A DNA stretch of 64,000 nt, taken from the NCBI RefSeq assembly GCF_022549675.1, contig NZ_JAKZGR010000012.1, positions 1 to 64,000 on the forward strand, written 5' to 3'. Position numbers and translations under genes: made by a program. The notes beneath the pieces are model-generated. The model made no database searches and was not told the DNA's origin. It worked only from the letters and a program-made list of their open reading frames with translations. Shown here in pieces: positions 55,138 to 63,683 of the stretch. The DNA comes from Belliella kenyensis. GTDB lineage: Bacteria; Bacteroidota; Bacteroidia; Cytophagales; Cyclobacteriaceae. Position 1 is the first letter of the stretch, and each line of letters opens with the position of its first letter.

Positions 55138-56196
55138 ATGATCACTACATTTTCTCCAGGGCCTTCGAAGGTCTATGATAACCTTGAAGGATACCTTAAT
55201 GATGCATTTCAAAGCGGAATCATGAGCGCTAGCCATCGAAGCGCTGTCTTTATGAATCTTTATAAAGAGACAGAAACATTGATGAAAGAGAAGCTACACA
55301 TGCCAGAAGATTACAAGTTATTGTTCACTTCTTCGTCCACAGAAAATTGGGAAATCATTACTCAATCCATTGTGGAGCAGGCAAGCTTTCACATATACTC
55401 TGGTTCTTTTGGTAAGAAATGGTATGAATATGCTAAACATATCAATGCAACTACTGGACAGTTAAAGATCGATGCCAATGAGACGGTGGATTTAGCGTCA
55501 CTTCAAGTAGGGCAAGAATTCGACATTATAGGTGTTACCCAAAACGAAACCTCGAATGCTACTCAAGTTAGCATAGATACCATCAGATCTATTGGCGAAA
55601 AATTTCCAGAAAAAATGATCGCCGTAGATACAACATCCTCCATGGGCGGAATTTACTTGGATTTTTCGGTAGCGGATATATGGTATGCATCGGTGCAAAA
55701 GTGCTTTGGTCTTCCAGCAGGATTGGGGATATTGATCCTATCGCCGAAGGCCATAGCCAAAACCAAGTCAAAAGGAGAACACGGGAGATACAATAGCCTT
55801 AACTTCATGCTGGAGAATGCAGAAATATATCAAACACATTACACACCAAACGTCTTAGGTATCTATCTGCTCAACAGGGTATTGAAAGACCTACCTGAGA
55901 TCCAACATGTGGATAGTGTAATCAGAAAGCGCATGCAAAAACTGGAATATACAGTGGCAATGACCTCAAAACTTCAACTTCTTATCAATAACGAAGCCGC
56001 AAGAAGTTCTACAGTACTCGCAATCTCAGGCTCAGAGTCATTTGTCACTGAAATAAAACAAAGTGCTACAAAAGCAAACATGCAGCTCGGTGGTGGATAT
56101 GGTCCCTTGAAAGCATCTAGCTTCAGAATTGCTAACTTTCCTGCCATCACAGATGAAGAATTTGAAAAACTTATTGAATTTCTAAAACAATACTAA
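55138..56196 (+). CDS. Class V PLP-dependent aminotransferase (SerC-like)
   Basis: A 352-residue fold-type I aminotransferase. PLP contacts visible: D164 (AVDTTSSMGGIYLDFS), Schiff-base K188 (ASVQKCFGLPAGLGIL), and N-terminal FSPGPSKV with MSASHRSAVFMNLY. The SPGPSKV and HRS motifs fit phosphoserine aminotransferase or alanine-glyoxylate-type enzymes; the sequence cannot separate these with certainty. It lies between aroQ (8 bp) and marC (5 bp) in one operon. Confidence 0.85.
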   Translation: MITTFSPGPSKVYDNLEGYLNDAFQSGIMSASHRSAVFMNLYKETETLMKEKLHMPEDYKLLFTSSSTENWEIITQSIVEQASFHIYSGSFGKKWYEYAKHINATTGQLKIDANETVDLASLQVGQEFDIIGVTQNETSNATQVSIDTIRSIGEKFPEKMIAVDTTSSMGGIYLDFSVADIWYASVQKCFGLPAGLGILILSPKAIAKTKSKGEHGRYNSLNFMLENAEIYQTHYTPNVLGIYLLNRVLKDLPEIQHVDSVIRKRMQKLEYTVAMTSKLQLLINNEAARSSTVLAISGSESFVTEIKQSATKANMQLGGGYGPLKASSFRIANFPAITDEEFEKLIEFLKQY

Positions 56197-56201
56197 ACCA
56201 A

Positions 56202-56789
56202 ATGGGCACCTTCGACTTCAAAGAAGTATTATCAGTTACACTCATCTTGTTTTCGGTGATTGATATATTGGGATCTATCCCGATCGTGATCAATCTACGT
56301 CAAAAAGTGGGTCATATTGAATCAGAAAAGGCCACGCTGGCTGCTGGCGTATTGATGATTCTTTTTTTATTTCTGGGAAAGTCGATTTTGAATCTATTTG
56401 GAATTGGTGTTGAAGACTTTGCAATCGCTGGTGCATTGATCATCTTTGCTTTAGGTGCGGAAATGATCCTGGGAATAGAGCTTTTCAAGCCTGACCCAGA
56501 CGCCAGTGGTGGTGCTTCCATCGTGCCAATAGCTTTCCCTCTTATCGCGGGCGCTGGTACTTTGACGACCATTCTTACTCTGAAGGCCGAATTTGAGCAG
56601 ATCAACATAGGCATAGGTATCATTATCAACTTGATCATCGTGTATATAGTGCTCAAAAGCACCTCTTGGCTAGAAAGAAAACTTGGTAAAACTGGGCTTG
56701 ATGTGTTAAGAAGGATCTTTGGAATCATCTTGCTTTCTATCGCCATCAAGATTTTCAAAAGTGCAATGTCTACTGGGGGATTGGTTTAG
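56202..56789 (+). CDS. MarC-family integral membrane protein
   Basis: A 195-residue protein with six predicted helices. The LFSVIDILGSIPIVINL start, AIAGALIIFALGAEMILG and SIVPIAFPLIAGAGTLTTILTL segments are typical of MarC/UPF0056 proteins. Despite the name, MarC is not required for multiple antibiotic resistance and its function is unknown. It is the last gene of the aroQ operon, followed by a terminator. Confidence 0.92.
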   Translation: MGTFDFKEVLSVTLILFSVIDILGSIPIVINLRQKVGHIESEKATLAAGVLMILFLFLGKSILNLFGIGVEDFAIAGALIIFALGAEMILGIELFKPDPDASGGASIVPIAFPLIAGAGTLTTILTLKAEFEQINIGIGIIINLIIVYIVLKSTSWLERKLGKTGLDVLRRIFGIILLSIAIKIFKSAMSTGGLV

Positions 56790-56894
56790 GTTTGCTGAAA
56801 TACTAATCTAAGACTAATAAAAACCAGCAAATAATTTTAGTTCGAAACTTATGGAAAATCAATCACTAATTGGCTCTTAATTTCTTACCTAAAG

Positions 56895-56936
56895 TAGACA
56901 CAGAGTAAACACAGAGTTTACTTTGTGTCTATTTTA
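56895..56936 (+). terminator. Terminator after marC
   Basis: 15-bp stem TAGACACAGAGTAAA / TTTACTTTGTGTCTA (one G-U pair), 7-nt loop, then TTTTAT. It is 105 bp after the marC stop. Confidence 0.8.
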
Positions 56937-57206
56937 TAATTGTGATTTCGGCACAAATTGAGATTAACCAGTTAGAATCGAACAGGTATGGGTTAAAACC
57001 AAATTCTCAAAACCTTATACCTCCTCGATAAGCAAAACAGAAAATGGTTAATAATGATGTAGTTAAAAACTAAAATTGGATATTAATATCAATTCTAAAT
57101 TAAACTGATAACTAATTTTCAAAGTTTAAATGCAAAAATGAAACTTTAGAAAAAACTGATTATACACCTTAATCAATATTTGCTTGAATAGGTTAATCAT
57201 GATTCA
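56937..57206. other. Intergenic region between marC terminator and SDH protease gene
   Basis: With the 105 bp before the terminator this is a 417-bp gene-free stretch. It is AT-rich and holds no gene, RNA or further hairpin that I can support. Confidence 0.4.
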
Positions 57207-58115
57207 CTATTTGATTTGTGGAGGAGTCGCTTGCTCGATATAGGCAATTCCCTCATGATTTTCTATTATTTTCACACAATGGGTATTTGAAAATGTATGC
57301 ATAAATGCATGGTGAGTTGTCAAAACTGCATCTTGAAGATCCTGATCATTTTCTAAATCTGAAATTTCCAACCCAACTTCTTTACACTCCTTTTTAGATA
57401 TATGCCTAGCATGAGATTTTTGTATACTATGATTTGAAAAAGTATCTACAATATTTTTAACCCTCTTCATATCTCCGTCACACATGTTATTTTCAAGCCA
57501 ATCAGAAACCATTTTTTCAGACCATTCGATAGCCTGTTTACAGGCACCCAAAAAAGTAGGATGATATTTCCCAATAATAACTTGCCATAATGATGCTGAA
57601 TGAGGATTTTGTCTAATATCTTCTTTAGCTTGTTCAAACTCATTCAAAACAGCTTGGCAAGCCAAACCTCCCATTTGAGGATCAATAGGTCCTAAATTTG
57701 AATGTTTACCCATTACAATTTCTTTGGAAGCAAAAGCTATCATTGTTCCAGCAGACATTGATATTTGAGGAACTATCACCCTAATATCCTTATCATACAT
57801 AGAATAAAGATAATCAACTAGCGACTCCGTTGCCGCAATATCTCCTCCTGGTGTATGTAGAATTAAATCTAACCCTTGAGATCTATCAAGTTTATTAATA
57901 CCTAACATAAAGCCTGACTTATCCTTATCTCCTACTGCCGTTCCAGGAGCTTTTGGTTTTTGAAGCCAACCTGAATAATAGGCAATCGTATTTCTACCAG
58001 TTATTTCAGATACTTTCTTTAAGTACTTTCGCCTGACTGTATCTAATGGATTAACATTAGGGTTATTTTGTCGAGCTTGTTGAATTTCTACTATAACTTC
58101 ATTCCAATTTGGCAT
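57207..58115 (-). CDS. SDH-family Clp-fold serine proteinase
   Basis: A 302-residue protein of the ClpP/crotonase-fold SDH protease family (PF01972, SppA-related). Landmarks are LDLILHTPGGDIAATESLVDYL (oxyanion loop at 88-92), the nucleophile S121 in PQISMSAGTMIAFASKE and the conserved GKHSNLGPIDPQMGG segment (136-150). No signal peptide or transmembrane helix is evident, so it is probably cytoplasmic, unlike many membrane-bound relatives. The substrate is unknown. A 66-residue gene lies 2 bp upstream, and the pair is isolated from other genes by AT-rich flanks. Confidence 0.87.
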   Translation of the reverse strand: MPNWNEVIVEIQQARQNNPNVNPLDTVRRKYLKKVSEITGRNTIAYYSGWLQKPKAPGTAVGDKDKSGFMLGINKLDRSQGLDLILHTPGGDIAATESLVDYLYSMYDKDIRVIVPQISMSAGTMIAFASKEIVMGKHSNLGPIDPQMGGLACQAVLNEFEQAKEDIRQNPHSASLWQVIIGKYHPTFLGACKQAIEWSEKMVSDWLENNMCDGDMKRVKNIVDTFSNHSIQKSHARHISKKECKEVGLEISDLENDQDLQDAVLTTHHAFMHTFSNTHCVKIIENHEGIAYIEQATPPQIK

Positions 58116-58117
58116 AC

Positions 58118-58318
58118 TTAAAAATCTTTAATTAAAGTTGTTTCTCCTAAAGTTGGGATTGGTACATAGTTATCGTCATACATTGTTAATTTTTGAAAAA
58201 AATCACCATCTTTTGTCCATTCAGATTCGACGACAACAGAATTTTTTGAAGATTCGACGATCATTTTGTAATCATCTTCAAAATTTTGACTTACAGATTT
58301 ATTTTCTTTGATCTTCAT
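58118..58318 (-). CDS. Small protein of unknown function, partner of SDH protease gene
   Basis: A 66-residue soluble protein, mixed charge (KIKENKSVSQNFEDDYKMIV, then VVVESEWTKDG). No helix-turn-helix, transmembrane segment or known motif. Its stop is 2 bp before the protease ATG, so the two are almost certainly cotranscribed. A TATATTTG -7-like element (58330-58323) ends only 4 bp before this ATG, so the transcript could be leaderless or translation could begin at a later Met. It may be a substrate, adaptor or inhibitor of the protease; this is a guess from position. Confidence 0.65.
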   Translation of the reverse strand: MKIKENKSVSQNFEDDYKMIVESSKNSVVVESEWTKDGDFFQKLTMYDDNYVPIPTLGETTLIKDF

Positions 58319-58502
58319 ATTTCAAATATACATTTTTTTTACATATTCATTTCATTTATAACTCTCGAAGTGGTAATAGCTACCAACTCCAGAATTCCAG
58401 AAACCCGTATAATTTAAAACTACTAACTAAATGATTTTTAAATAAAACTTTCACTAATCTGCTTTGATAACTTATACGAGATTTAACTCTGAAGTACCAC
58501 TC

Positions 58503-59213
58503 TTAGTTTACTTCCCCTTCTTCATATTGCTCCAAACATCGAGACAGGGCATTACCCTCAAGATGTACACATTCACAAAATAGATAACCAGCAGTTTCAT
58601 TTTCTGTACCTGCAAATTGAGATTTACAATCAGTCAAGGAGTTTCTCGGCATGATTTCAAATAGATTAGTGAAAATATATACTACCAATACTATAACTAC
58701 TAAACTCCCAAAGAAAAATCTCAAGGGAAACTTCTTATCCATTTTTGACAGCTTCAAATCCAGATCATTTGACTTGGAAAAAATCCATTTGAATTGATCA
58801 AAATGGTAGCAAATCAAATATAAAGTTGCCAATACCATAAGCGTGGAAGAAACCAAGGACCCTTCAAACCGCACAGCTAGAGACAATATCCAGATATTGA
58901 AAATAATACTCATATATAGAAGCGCACCTGCCAAAACTGTCCTTGGAATTAGCAACATTACAGCTGCAAGCACTTGAGCTATACCAATAAAGGTGTAATA
59001 ATAACCAGTATGAAACAAAGCATCCAGATAGGACCCCATTGGATGAATATCAGAAAGCCCACTTGCAAATCGCTCACCCATGATTTTGACCATACCAGCT
59101 ATTAGGAAACCGACTGCTAAGCTTAGCCTACAGAACAAATAGAAACACCGATGCCAAAAATTTGATCTTATAGCTTGGTGAATGCTTTCAAGCTTAATGA
59201 ATACACTTGTCAT
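58503..59213 (-). CDS. DoxX-like integral membrane protein
   Basis: A 236-residue protein with about five transmembrane helices. RLSLAVGFLIAGMVKIMGERFASG, a GYYYTFIGIAQVLAAVMLLIPRT helix pair and the general layout match DoxX-type membrane proteins, with an extra C-terminal helix and a short Cys-containing tail (CKSQ, FCECVHL, RCLEQYE). Function unknown. It is the last gene of the winged-helix-regulated operon, 20 bp after the 107-residue membrane protein. Confidence 0.75.
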   Translation of the reverse strand: MTSVFIKLESIHQAIRSNFWHRCFYLFCRLSLAVGFLIAGMVKIMGERFASGLSDIHPMGSYLDALFHTGYYYTFIGIAQVLAAVMLLIPRTVLAGALLYMSIIFNIWILSLAVRFEGSLVSSTLMVLATLYLICYHFDQFKWIFSKSNDLDLKLSKMDKKFPLRFFFGSLVVIVLVVYIFTNLFEIMPRNSLTDCKSQFAGTENETAGYLFCECVHLEGNALSRCLEQYEEGEVN

Positions 59214-59233
59214 ATCACTTAGTTTGAGTCAAC

Positions 59234-59557
59234 TCAATTCCAATGCCCGGTAATCGCAAATGCTAATACTGCAAAACCCCACAACATCACCCCATAAACA
59301 ATTGCAGATAGCAGGAAAGCAAACATTCTCTTTACTCCTTCTCTAAACCATATGAAAGTCATATTATAAAAAAAGATCGCACCCAAACCACCACCAATAG
59401 GAATAATTATGAGCGGATAAAGCATCCACATTTCAAACGTTTCTTCTTTTGTCAAAATAATGAAACATAGATACAATATAGGAATAATGGCTCCGATAGA
59501 AGTAGCTTTCAATAATGTATTTGTAGAGAGCTTGATGGCATTTTCTTGTGTTTTCAT
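59234..59557 (-). CDS. Small membrane protein of unknown function
   Basis: A 107-residue protein with three predicted helices (about 14-32, 42-62, 76-100). No family was recognised. It starts 4 bp downstream of an operator-like inverted repeat (59562-59586) nearly identical to the one before the first gene of the cluster, so it may head a second transcription unit with the DoxX-like gene. Confidence 0.65.
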   Translation of the reverse strand: MKTQENAIKLSTNTLLKATSIGAIIPILYLCFIILTKEETFEMWMLYPLIIIPIGGGLGAIFFYNMTFIWFREGVKRMFAFLLSAIVYGVMLWGFAVLAFAITGHWN

Positions 59558-59561
59558 GATG

Positions 59562-59586
59562 TTAAAGTACTTTGAATTACAAAGTA
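59562..59586 (-). promoter_or_regulatory. Operator-like inverted repeat, copy A
   Basis: TACTTTG and CAAAGTA half-sites separated by 5 bp, next to an AAAGTACTTT palindrome that adds a third half-site. It is 4 bp upstream of the 107-residue gene. Over 27 bp it differs from copy B (60499-60525) at one base. The likely ligand is the winged-helix protein encoded just upstream. Confidence 0.7.
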
Positions 59587-59600
59587 AATTTTTAATTTTT

Positions 59601-59894
59601 TTACCCTTTATGTTCTTTGATCAAATATTCCAGATAATTCAAATGTTCCAGAAAAGCTTGCCTTCCCTTTACAGTTGCCCAATAATTCGTTTTAGGCTTC
59701 CTGCCCACAAAAGATTTTTCTACCATAATATATTCCAGCCTTTCCAAAGTCCGCAAGTGAGTAGAAAGGTTGCCATCACTTACTTCCATCATTTCTTTGA
59801 AACCATTGAAATCAGACTGCTCATTAGCCATCAGAATCGACATTACTTGTAGTCTGATTATGTTTTCGAATGCTTTGTCGTAAGTCCCCTTCAC
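59601..59894 (-). CDS. Winged-helix transcriptional regulator (HTH_34/ArsR-like)
   Basis: A 97-residue DNA-binding protein. A helical start (AFENIIRLQVMSILMANEQSDFNGFKEMM) leads into the recognition helix region (EVSDGNLSTHLRTLERLEYIMVEKSFVGRKPKTNYWATVKGRQAF), the standard winged-helix core of the PF13601-type regulators. There is no ligand domain or metal-binding Cys pair. It is 1 bp after the first gene of the operon and its likely operators flank that gene and the next, so autorepression is inferred. Confidence 0.88.
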   Translation of the reverse strand: MKGTYDKAFENIIRLQVMSILMANEQSDFNGFKEMMEVSDGNLSTHLRTLERLEYIMVEKSFVGRKPKTNYWATVKGRQAFLEHLNYLEYLIKEHKG

Positions 59895-59895
59895 A

Positions 59896-60495
59896 TCAAC
59901 GCTCGTATCTGTAATACATCATTCCTCCATAAACAATATGAAGCACTCCAAATCCCAAAGCCCAAAATACAAGTCCAAATTCAGGGAAAAATGCAGCAAA
60001 TAGTCCGCAGATCAACTGATAAATACCCAAATGTTTGATTTCATTCATCGTGAAATGCCCAGCGCTAATCAAACCTAATCCATAAAAAATCAAAGTAGCT
60101 GAAGGTATCAAATTATACTGACCCACATGTAACAATGCCAGAGCAAATAGACCACCACTGATTACTGGTAAGAATAGGGCTTGCATGAACCTTCTACTTG
60201 CAGGAGCCCAAAACTTCAGGGATTCCTTTCGGCTTTTTTTCTGACTCATCCAACCGGCAGTAGCCACTGCCAAGATCAAAACAACCATGGCTAATATTAA
60301 ACTCTTCCATATCAATCCTTGAGAGATAGGCTGCTGATTTGAGGAAAAAGGAGATAGCCAAAAGTAAAAAATCCCTACCCCGATCAAGGCATATATACCA
60401 GCCAAAATCCCTGAGACACCGCTCAAAGACAAAAACCGGCTACTTCGCTCCATCATTAACCTAATTTCAGACAATGCTCTTTCAGGATTTTCCAT
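59896..60495 (-). CDS. Six-helix integral membrane protein, operon with winged-helix regulator
   Basis: A 199-residue protein with about six transmembrane helices, including LSGVSGILAGIYALIGVGIFYFW, ILAMVVLILAVATAG, RRFMQALFLPVISGGLFALALLH and later segments. The N-terminus (ENPERALSEIRLMMERSSRFLSL) is amphipathic and cytoplasmic. Family unknown. It heads the operon; an operator-promoter (60499-60546) is directly upstream and the regulator gene follows after 1 bp. This pairing of a membrane protein with a small winged-helix regulator suggests stress- or membrane-linked control. Confidence 0.75.
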   Translation of the reverse strand: MENPERALSEIRLMMERSSRFLSLSGVSGILAGIYALIGVGIFYFWLSPFSSNQQPISQGLIWKSLILAMVVLILAVATAGWMSQKKSRKESLKFWAPASRRFMQALFLPVISGGLFALALLHVGQYNLIPSATLIFYGLGLISAGHFTMNEIKHLGIYQLICGLFAAFFPEFGLVFWALGFGVLHIVYGGMMYYRYER

Positions 60496-60498
60496 ATA

Positions 60499-60546
60499 TT
60501 AAAGTACTTTGAAATACAAAGTAAAATTAAAATTATTGATATTCAA
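60499..60546 (-). promoter_or_regulatory. Promoter with operator-like inverted repeat, copy B
   Basis: TACTTTG-N5-CAAAGTA (60505-60523) with the adjacent AAAGTACTTT palindrome (60501-60510). On the minus strand, TTG (60546-60544), 19 bp and TTACTTTG (60524-60517) resemble a promoter one base off TAnnTTTG. The inverted repeat overlaps the -7 region, as expected for a repressor site. The ATG at 60495 follows closely. Confidence 0.65.
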
Positions 60547-60622
60547 AAAACATTTTTCTCAATTGACAATTCTTAACAAATGGGATTCATTTTTAGATTA
60601 TGGTGTAGAAAAAGAAGCCATT

Positions 60623-61597
60623 TTACTTTTTCCGCTCAATGGTATATCTCACAAGCCCTTCCAAGGACTTCTTATATTCAGATTCAGGAAAATCATTAAG
60701 TATCTGAAGCGCATCCTCAAAATAAGAAGTCATAACCTTGGTGGCATATTCAAGACCTCCTGATTGCTTCACAAAATCTATCACTTGATTGACTGCTTTT
60801 TTATCTTCATTTCTATTTCTAATCAAATAAATGATCTTTTTCTTATCTAACCAAGAGGCATTATTCAAGGCATAAATCAAAGGCAAAGTCATCTTCTTTT
60901 CTTTGATATCAATACCAAGTGGCTTGCCGATCTCATCCTCACCGTAGTCAAAAAGATCATCTTTGATTTGAAAAGCCATTCCAATTTTCTCACCAAAAAC
61001 ACGCATTTTTTCTACATGATCTTGACTTGCACCCGAAGTAGCTGCTCCCACTTCACAACACGAAGCAATCAAACTGGCTGTTTTCTGACGAATGATTTGA
61101 TAATATACTTCTTCTGTGATGTCTAGCTTTCTAGCTTTGGCTATCTGTAAAAGTTCTCCCTCGGACATTTCTCTGACGGCATGTGAGACAATTCGAAGTA
61201 AGTCAAAATCTCCATTGTCTACACTCAATAACAAACCTCTCGAAAGTAAATAATCACCTACGAGTACTGCGATTTTATTTTTCCACAAAGCATTAACTGA
61301 AAAAAACCCCCTTCGGTAGTTGGCATCATCTACCACATCATCATGTACCAATGTAGCGGTATGCAGTAATTCAATCAAGGCAGCACCTCTGTAAGAAGAC
61401 TCTGAGATCTGCCCACACACACCAGCAGTCAGAAAAACAAACATAGGACGCATTTGTTTTCCTTTGCGCTTGACAATGTAATTGGTAATGTGGTCGAGTA
61501 GCTTGACCTTACTTTTCATAAAGTCTCGAAACTTCTTCTCGAATTCCACCATTTCGGTGGCAATTGGCGCTTGTATTTGCTTTAGGTCAGGCTTCAT
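60623..61597 (-). CDS. Polyprenyl (octaprenyl-type) diphosphate synthase
   Basis: A 324-residue trans-prenyl transferase. First Asp-rich motif DDVVDD (D86, D87, D90 and D91, LVHDDVVDDANYRRG); second motif DDLFD (D213, D214, D217). KGKQMRPMFVFLTAG near the start is the substrate-binding region. Chain length cannot be read from sequence, but such enzymes in Bacteroidota usually make the menaquinone side chain. The frame extends to 61615; the ATG at 61597 fits the family. Confidence 0.92.
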   Translation of the reverse strand: MKPDLKQIQAPIATEMVEFEKKFRDFMKSKVKLLDHITNYIVKRKGKQMRPMFVFLTAGVCGQISESSYRGAALIELLHTATLVHDDVVDDANYRRGFFSVNALWKNKIAVLVGDYLLSRGLLLSVDNGDFDLLRIVSHAVREMSEGELLQIAKARKLDITEEVYYQIIRQKTASLIASCCEVGAATSGASQDHVEKMRVFGEKIGMAFQIKDDLFDYGEDEIGKPLGIDIKEKKMTLPLIYALNNASWLDKKKIIYLIRNRNEDKKAVNQVIDFVKQSGGLEYATKVMTSYFEDALQILNDFPESEYKKSLEGLVRYTIERKK

Positions 61598-61943
61598 GTA
61601 TATAAGATGATGCAATAATACGATCTATTCTATCTTAGACAAAACCGTCACTTCAAATATTACTCGTAAGGTATAGAATAGTACTACTTTGATCATATTT
61701 TTGATAAACGGACATCCAAAATCTAACCTTATCTCTCAGAAATTGATTTCAATTTTCTAGATTTTCTTCATGAACAGCTTCAAATAATTCATATCTTTAA
61801 AATATCCATTTATGGATTAAAAGAAAAATTAGAATTAATGGCAATTCAAATAGTACGTCATTGATTTTGAAGTTTTCGTGAAGATTGCATCCTCTGAGGC
61901 AAATGGAAGGAAGTACGTATACTTGTTCACTGCCCAGATTTGA
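61598..61943. other. Divergent intergenic region, about 350 bp
   Basis: AT-rich spacer between the prenyl synthase and acyltransferase genes. Apart from the promoter-like site at its right end I see no gene, RNA or strong hairpin. Confidence 0.4.
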
Positions 61944-61951
61944 GTAATTTT
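61922..61951 (+). promoter_or_regulatory. Candidate promoter of the acyltransferase gene
   Basis: TTG (61922-61924), a 19-bp spacer and TAATTTTG (61944-61951) fit the Bacteroidota -33/-7 arrangement, with a second -7-like TATCTTTG at 61952-61959. The predicted transcription start lies 20-30 bp before the TTG start codon at 61986. Confidence 0.5.
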
Positions 61952-61985
61952 GTATCTTTGATTTTTATCTAAATAACCGACTACC

Positions 61986-63683
61986 TTGACTGACGACTAT
62001 ATCAAAAAAAAATATGAGCCAATTCTTCCTCAAAAGGATGAATGGCCTGTCATGAAATTGAGTAAAAGCAGAAAAGAGTTCGTGAAGAAAGTAGCTGAGG
62101 CTGCCAAAAATAGAATTCTTGAATTCACTGGAGGGAAAGTTGAGGTTCTCAAAGAAGAATTAGAAACTACTCATTACCGAGAAAAGCTGCGTATCAAGCA
62201 AAACCCTTGGGCTGTGGATCCAGAAGATGATTATGACTTTTGGAATGGTGTAAAATCGTCCTTGGTACAACTGAGTGCAGACAATTCACTGACTAAGGTC
62301 CAAAGAAAGAAGAAATATATAGACATTCTTGATCAGATCACTCTAAGATACGCAGAGGAAATCGCTAGTACATTCAAGCATACACACTACAAAGTTACGC
62401 GATCCATTGTCACGACAGGTTTTGCGAGATTGCTCAATGCTGCAAGAGTGAAAGGGTTCAAGAGGCTTTTCAGTAACCAATACACCCTTCAGGATAAAAT
62501 TCAGATCATAGGAGAGACCAAACATCTAAGAGATCTTGCTTCAAAGGGTACCATAATCATGGTTCCTACCCACTTTTCCAACCTTGACTCCATACTAATC
62601 GGCTGGATTATATCTGTATTGGGCTTACCTCCATTTATTTATGGAGCAGGACTTAATCTTTTCAACATAGAAATATTTGCCTACTTTATGAATGCTCTCG
62701 GAGCTTATAAGGTAGATAGAAGGAAAAAAAATCTAGTCTACATAGAAACTTTAAAAACTTATAGCTCAGAGGCTATTCAATTTGGAGTTCATAGCTTGTT
62801 TTTCCCAGGAGGCACTCGGTCTCGAAGTGGAAAAATTGAATCTAAGTTGAAACTCGGACTACTAAGCACTGCCGTTGAGGCACAAAGAGCAAACTACCAA
62901 AAAGGCATCAATGACGTTTCTGGCAAGATATTTATAGTTCCAGTTACTATCAACTATCATTTTGTCTTAGAAGCACCAAGCCTTATCAAAGAGCATTTGA
63001 GCATCACTGGACAAGAACGCTACTATCAAGAGTCAGATGAATTTTCGACGTCGCTGAAAATCTCCAAGTTCCTCCTGAAATTCTTCACCAAAGGATCAGA
63101 TATCTCTGTCTCTGTAGGCAAACCCATGGACGTATTGGGTCACTATGTAGATCAAAATGGAAACAGCATGGATAAAAATGGAAGGATCATCGACACGAGA
63201 GATTATTTCATTTCTGATGGTAACATTACTGTAGATACTCAGAGAGAGGAAGAGTACACCAATAGGTTGGGAAATAGAATAGTTCAGGAATTCCATATTA
63301 TCAATAGAGTCTTCAGTTCTCATCTTGTAGCATTTACTGCATTCCAAATGATCAAGAGAGAAAATAAAAAAATGGATCTATTCAACCTCTTGAGATTACC
63401 GGAAGAAGATCTATCTATCCCATATGCTTCTTTCAAAGCAGAATGTAAGCGGGTGTTAGAAAGAATATTTGAGCTCAGAGATAAAGGCAAAGTTCATATT
63501 GCTCCACATTTGAGAAGAGAAATAGATCAGATCATCACGCATGGTTTAGAAAATGTAGGGATGTATCATGCTAAAAGACCACTTTTAAAAGACAAAAACG
63601 GAAATATTATCACTGAAGATTTGAACTTACTTTATTATTATCATAACAGACTAGACGGCTATGATCTCGAAAAACTCTTTTAA
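61986..63683 (+). CDS. PlsB/PlsC-like glycerophospholipid acyltransferase
   Basis: A 565-residue membrane-associated acyltransferase. Motif I HFSNLD has H196 and D201 (H-x4-D); motif II lies near KVDRRKKNLVYIE; motif III is FPGGTRSRSGKIESKLKLG (274 onward); motif IV is IVPVTINYHFVLE. Such enzymes acylate glycerol-3-phosphate or lysophosphatidate; which one is not certain, although the length favours a PlsB-type enzyme. The start is a TTG at 61986 (the next in-frame ATG is 66 bp later). Its end overlaps gpsA by 23 bp, which supplies glycerol-3-phosphate. Confidence 0.88.
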   Translation: MTDDYIKKKYEPILPQKDEWPVMKLSKSRKEFVKKVAEAAKNRILEFTGGKVEVLKEELETTHYREKLRIKQNPWAVDPEDDYDFWNGVKSSLVQLSADNSLTKVQRKKKYIDILDQITLRYAEEIASTFKHTHYKVTRSIVTTGFARLLNAARVKGFKRLFSNQYTLQDKIQIIGETKHLRDLASKGTIIMVPTHFSNLDSILIGWIISVLGLPPFIYGAGLNLFNIEIFAYFMNALGAYKVDRRKKNLVYIETLKTYSSEAIQFGVHSLFFPGGTRSRSGKIESKLKLGLLSTAVEAQRANYQKGINDVSGKIFIVPVTINYHFVLEAPSLIKEHLSITGQERYYQESDEFSTSLKISKFLLKFFTKGSDISVSVGKPMDVLGHYVDQNGNSMDKNGRIIDTRDYFISDGNITVDTQREEEYTNRLGNRIVQEFHIINRVFSSHLVAFTAFQMIKRENKKMDLFNLLRLPEEDLSIPYASFKAECKRVLERIFELRDKGKVHIAPHLRREIDQIITHGLENVGMYHAKRPLLKDKNGNIITEDLNLLYYYHNRLDGYDLEKLF

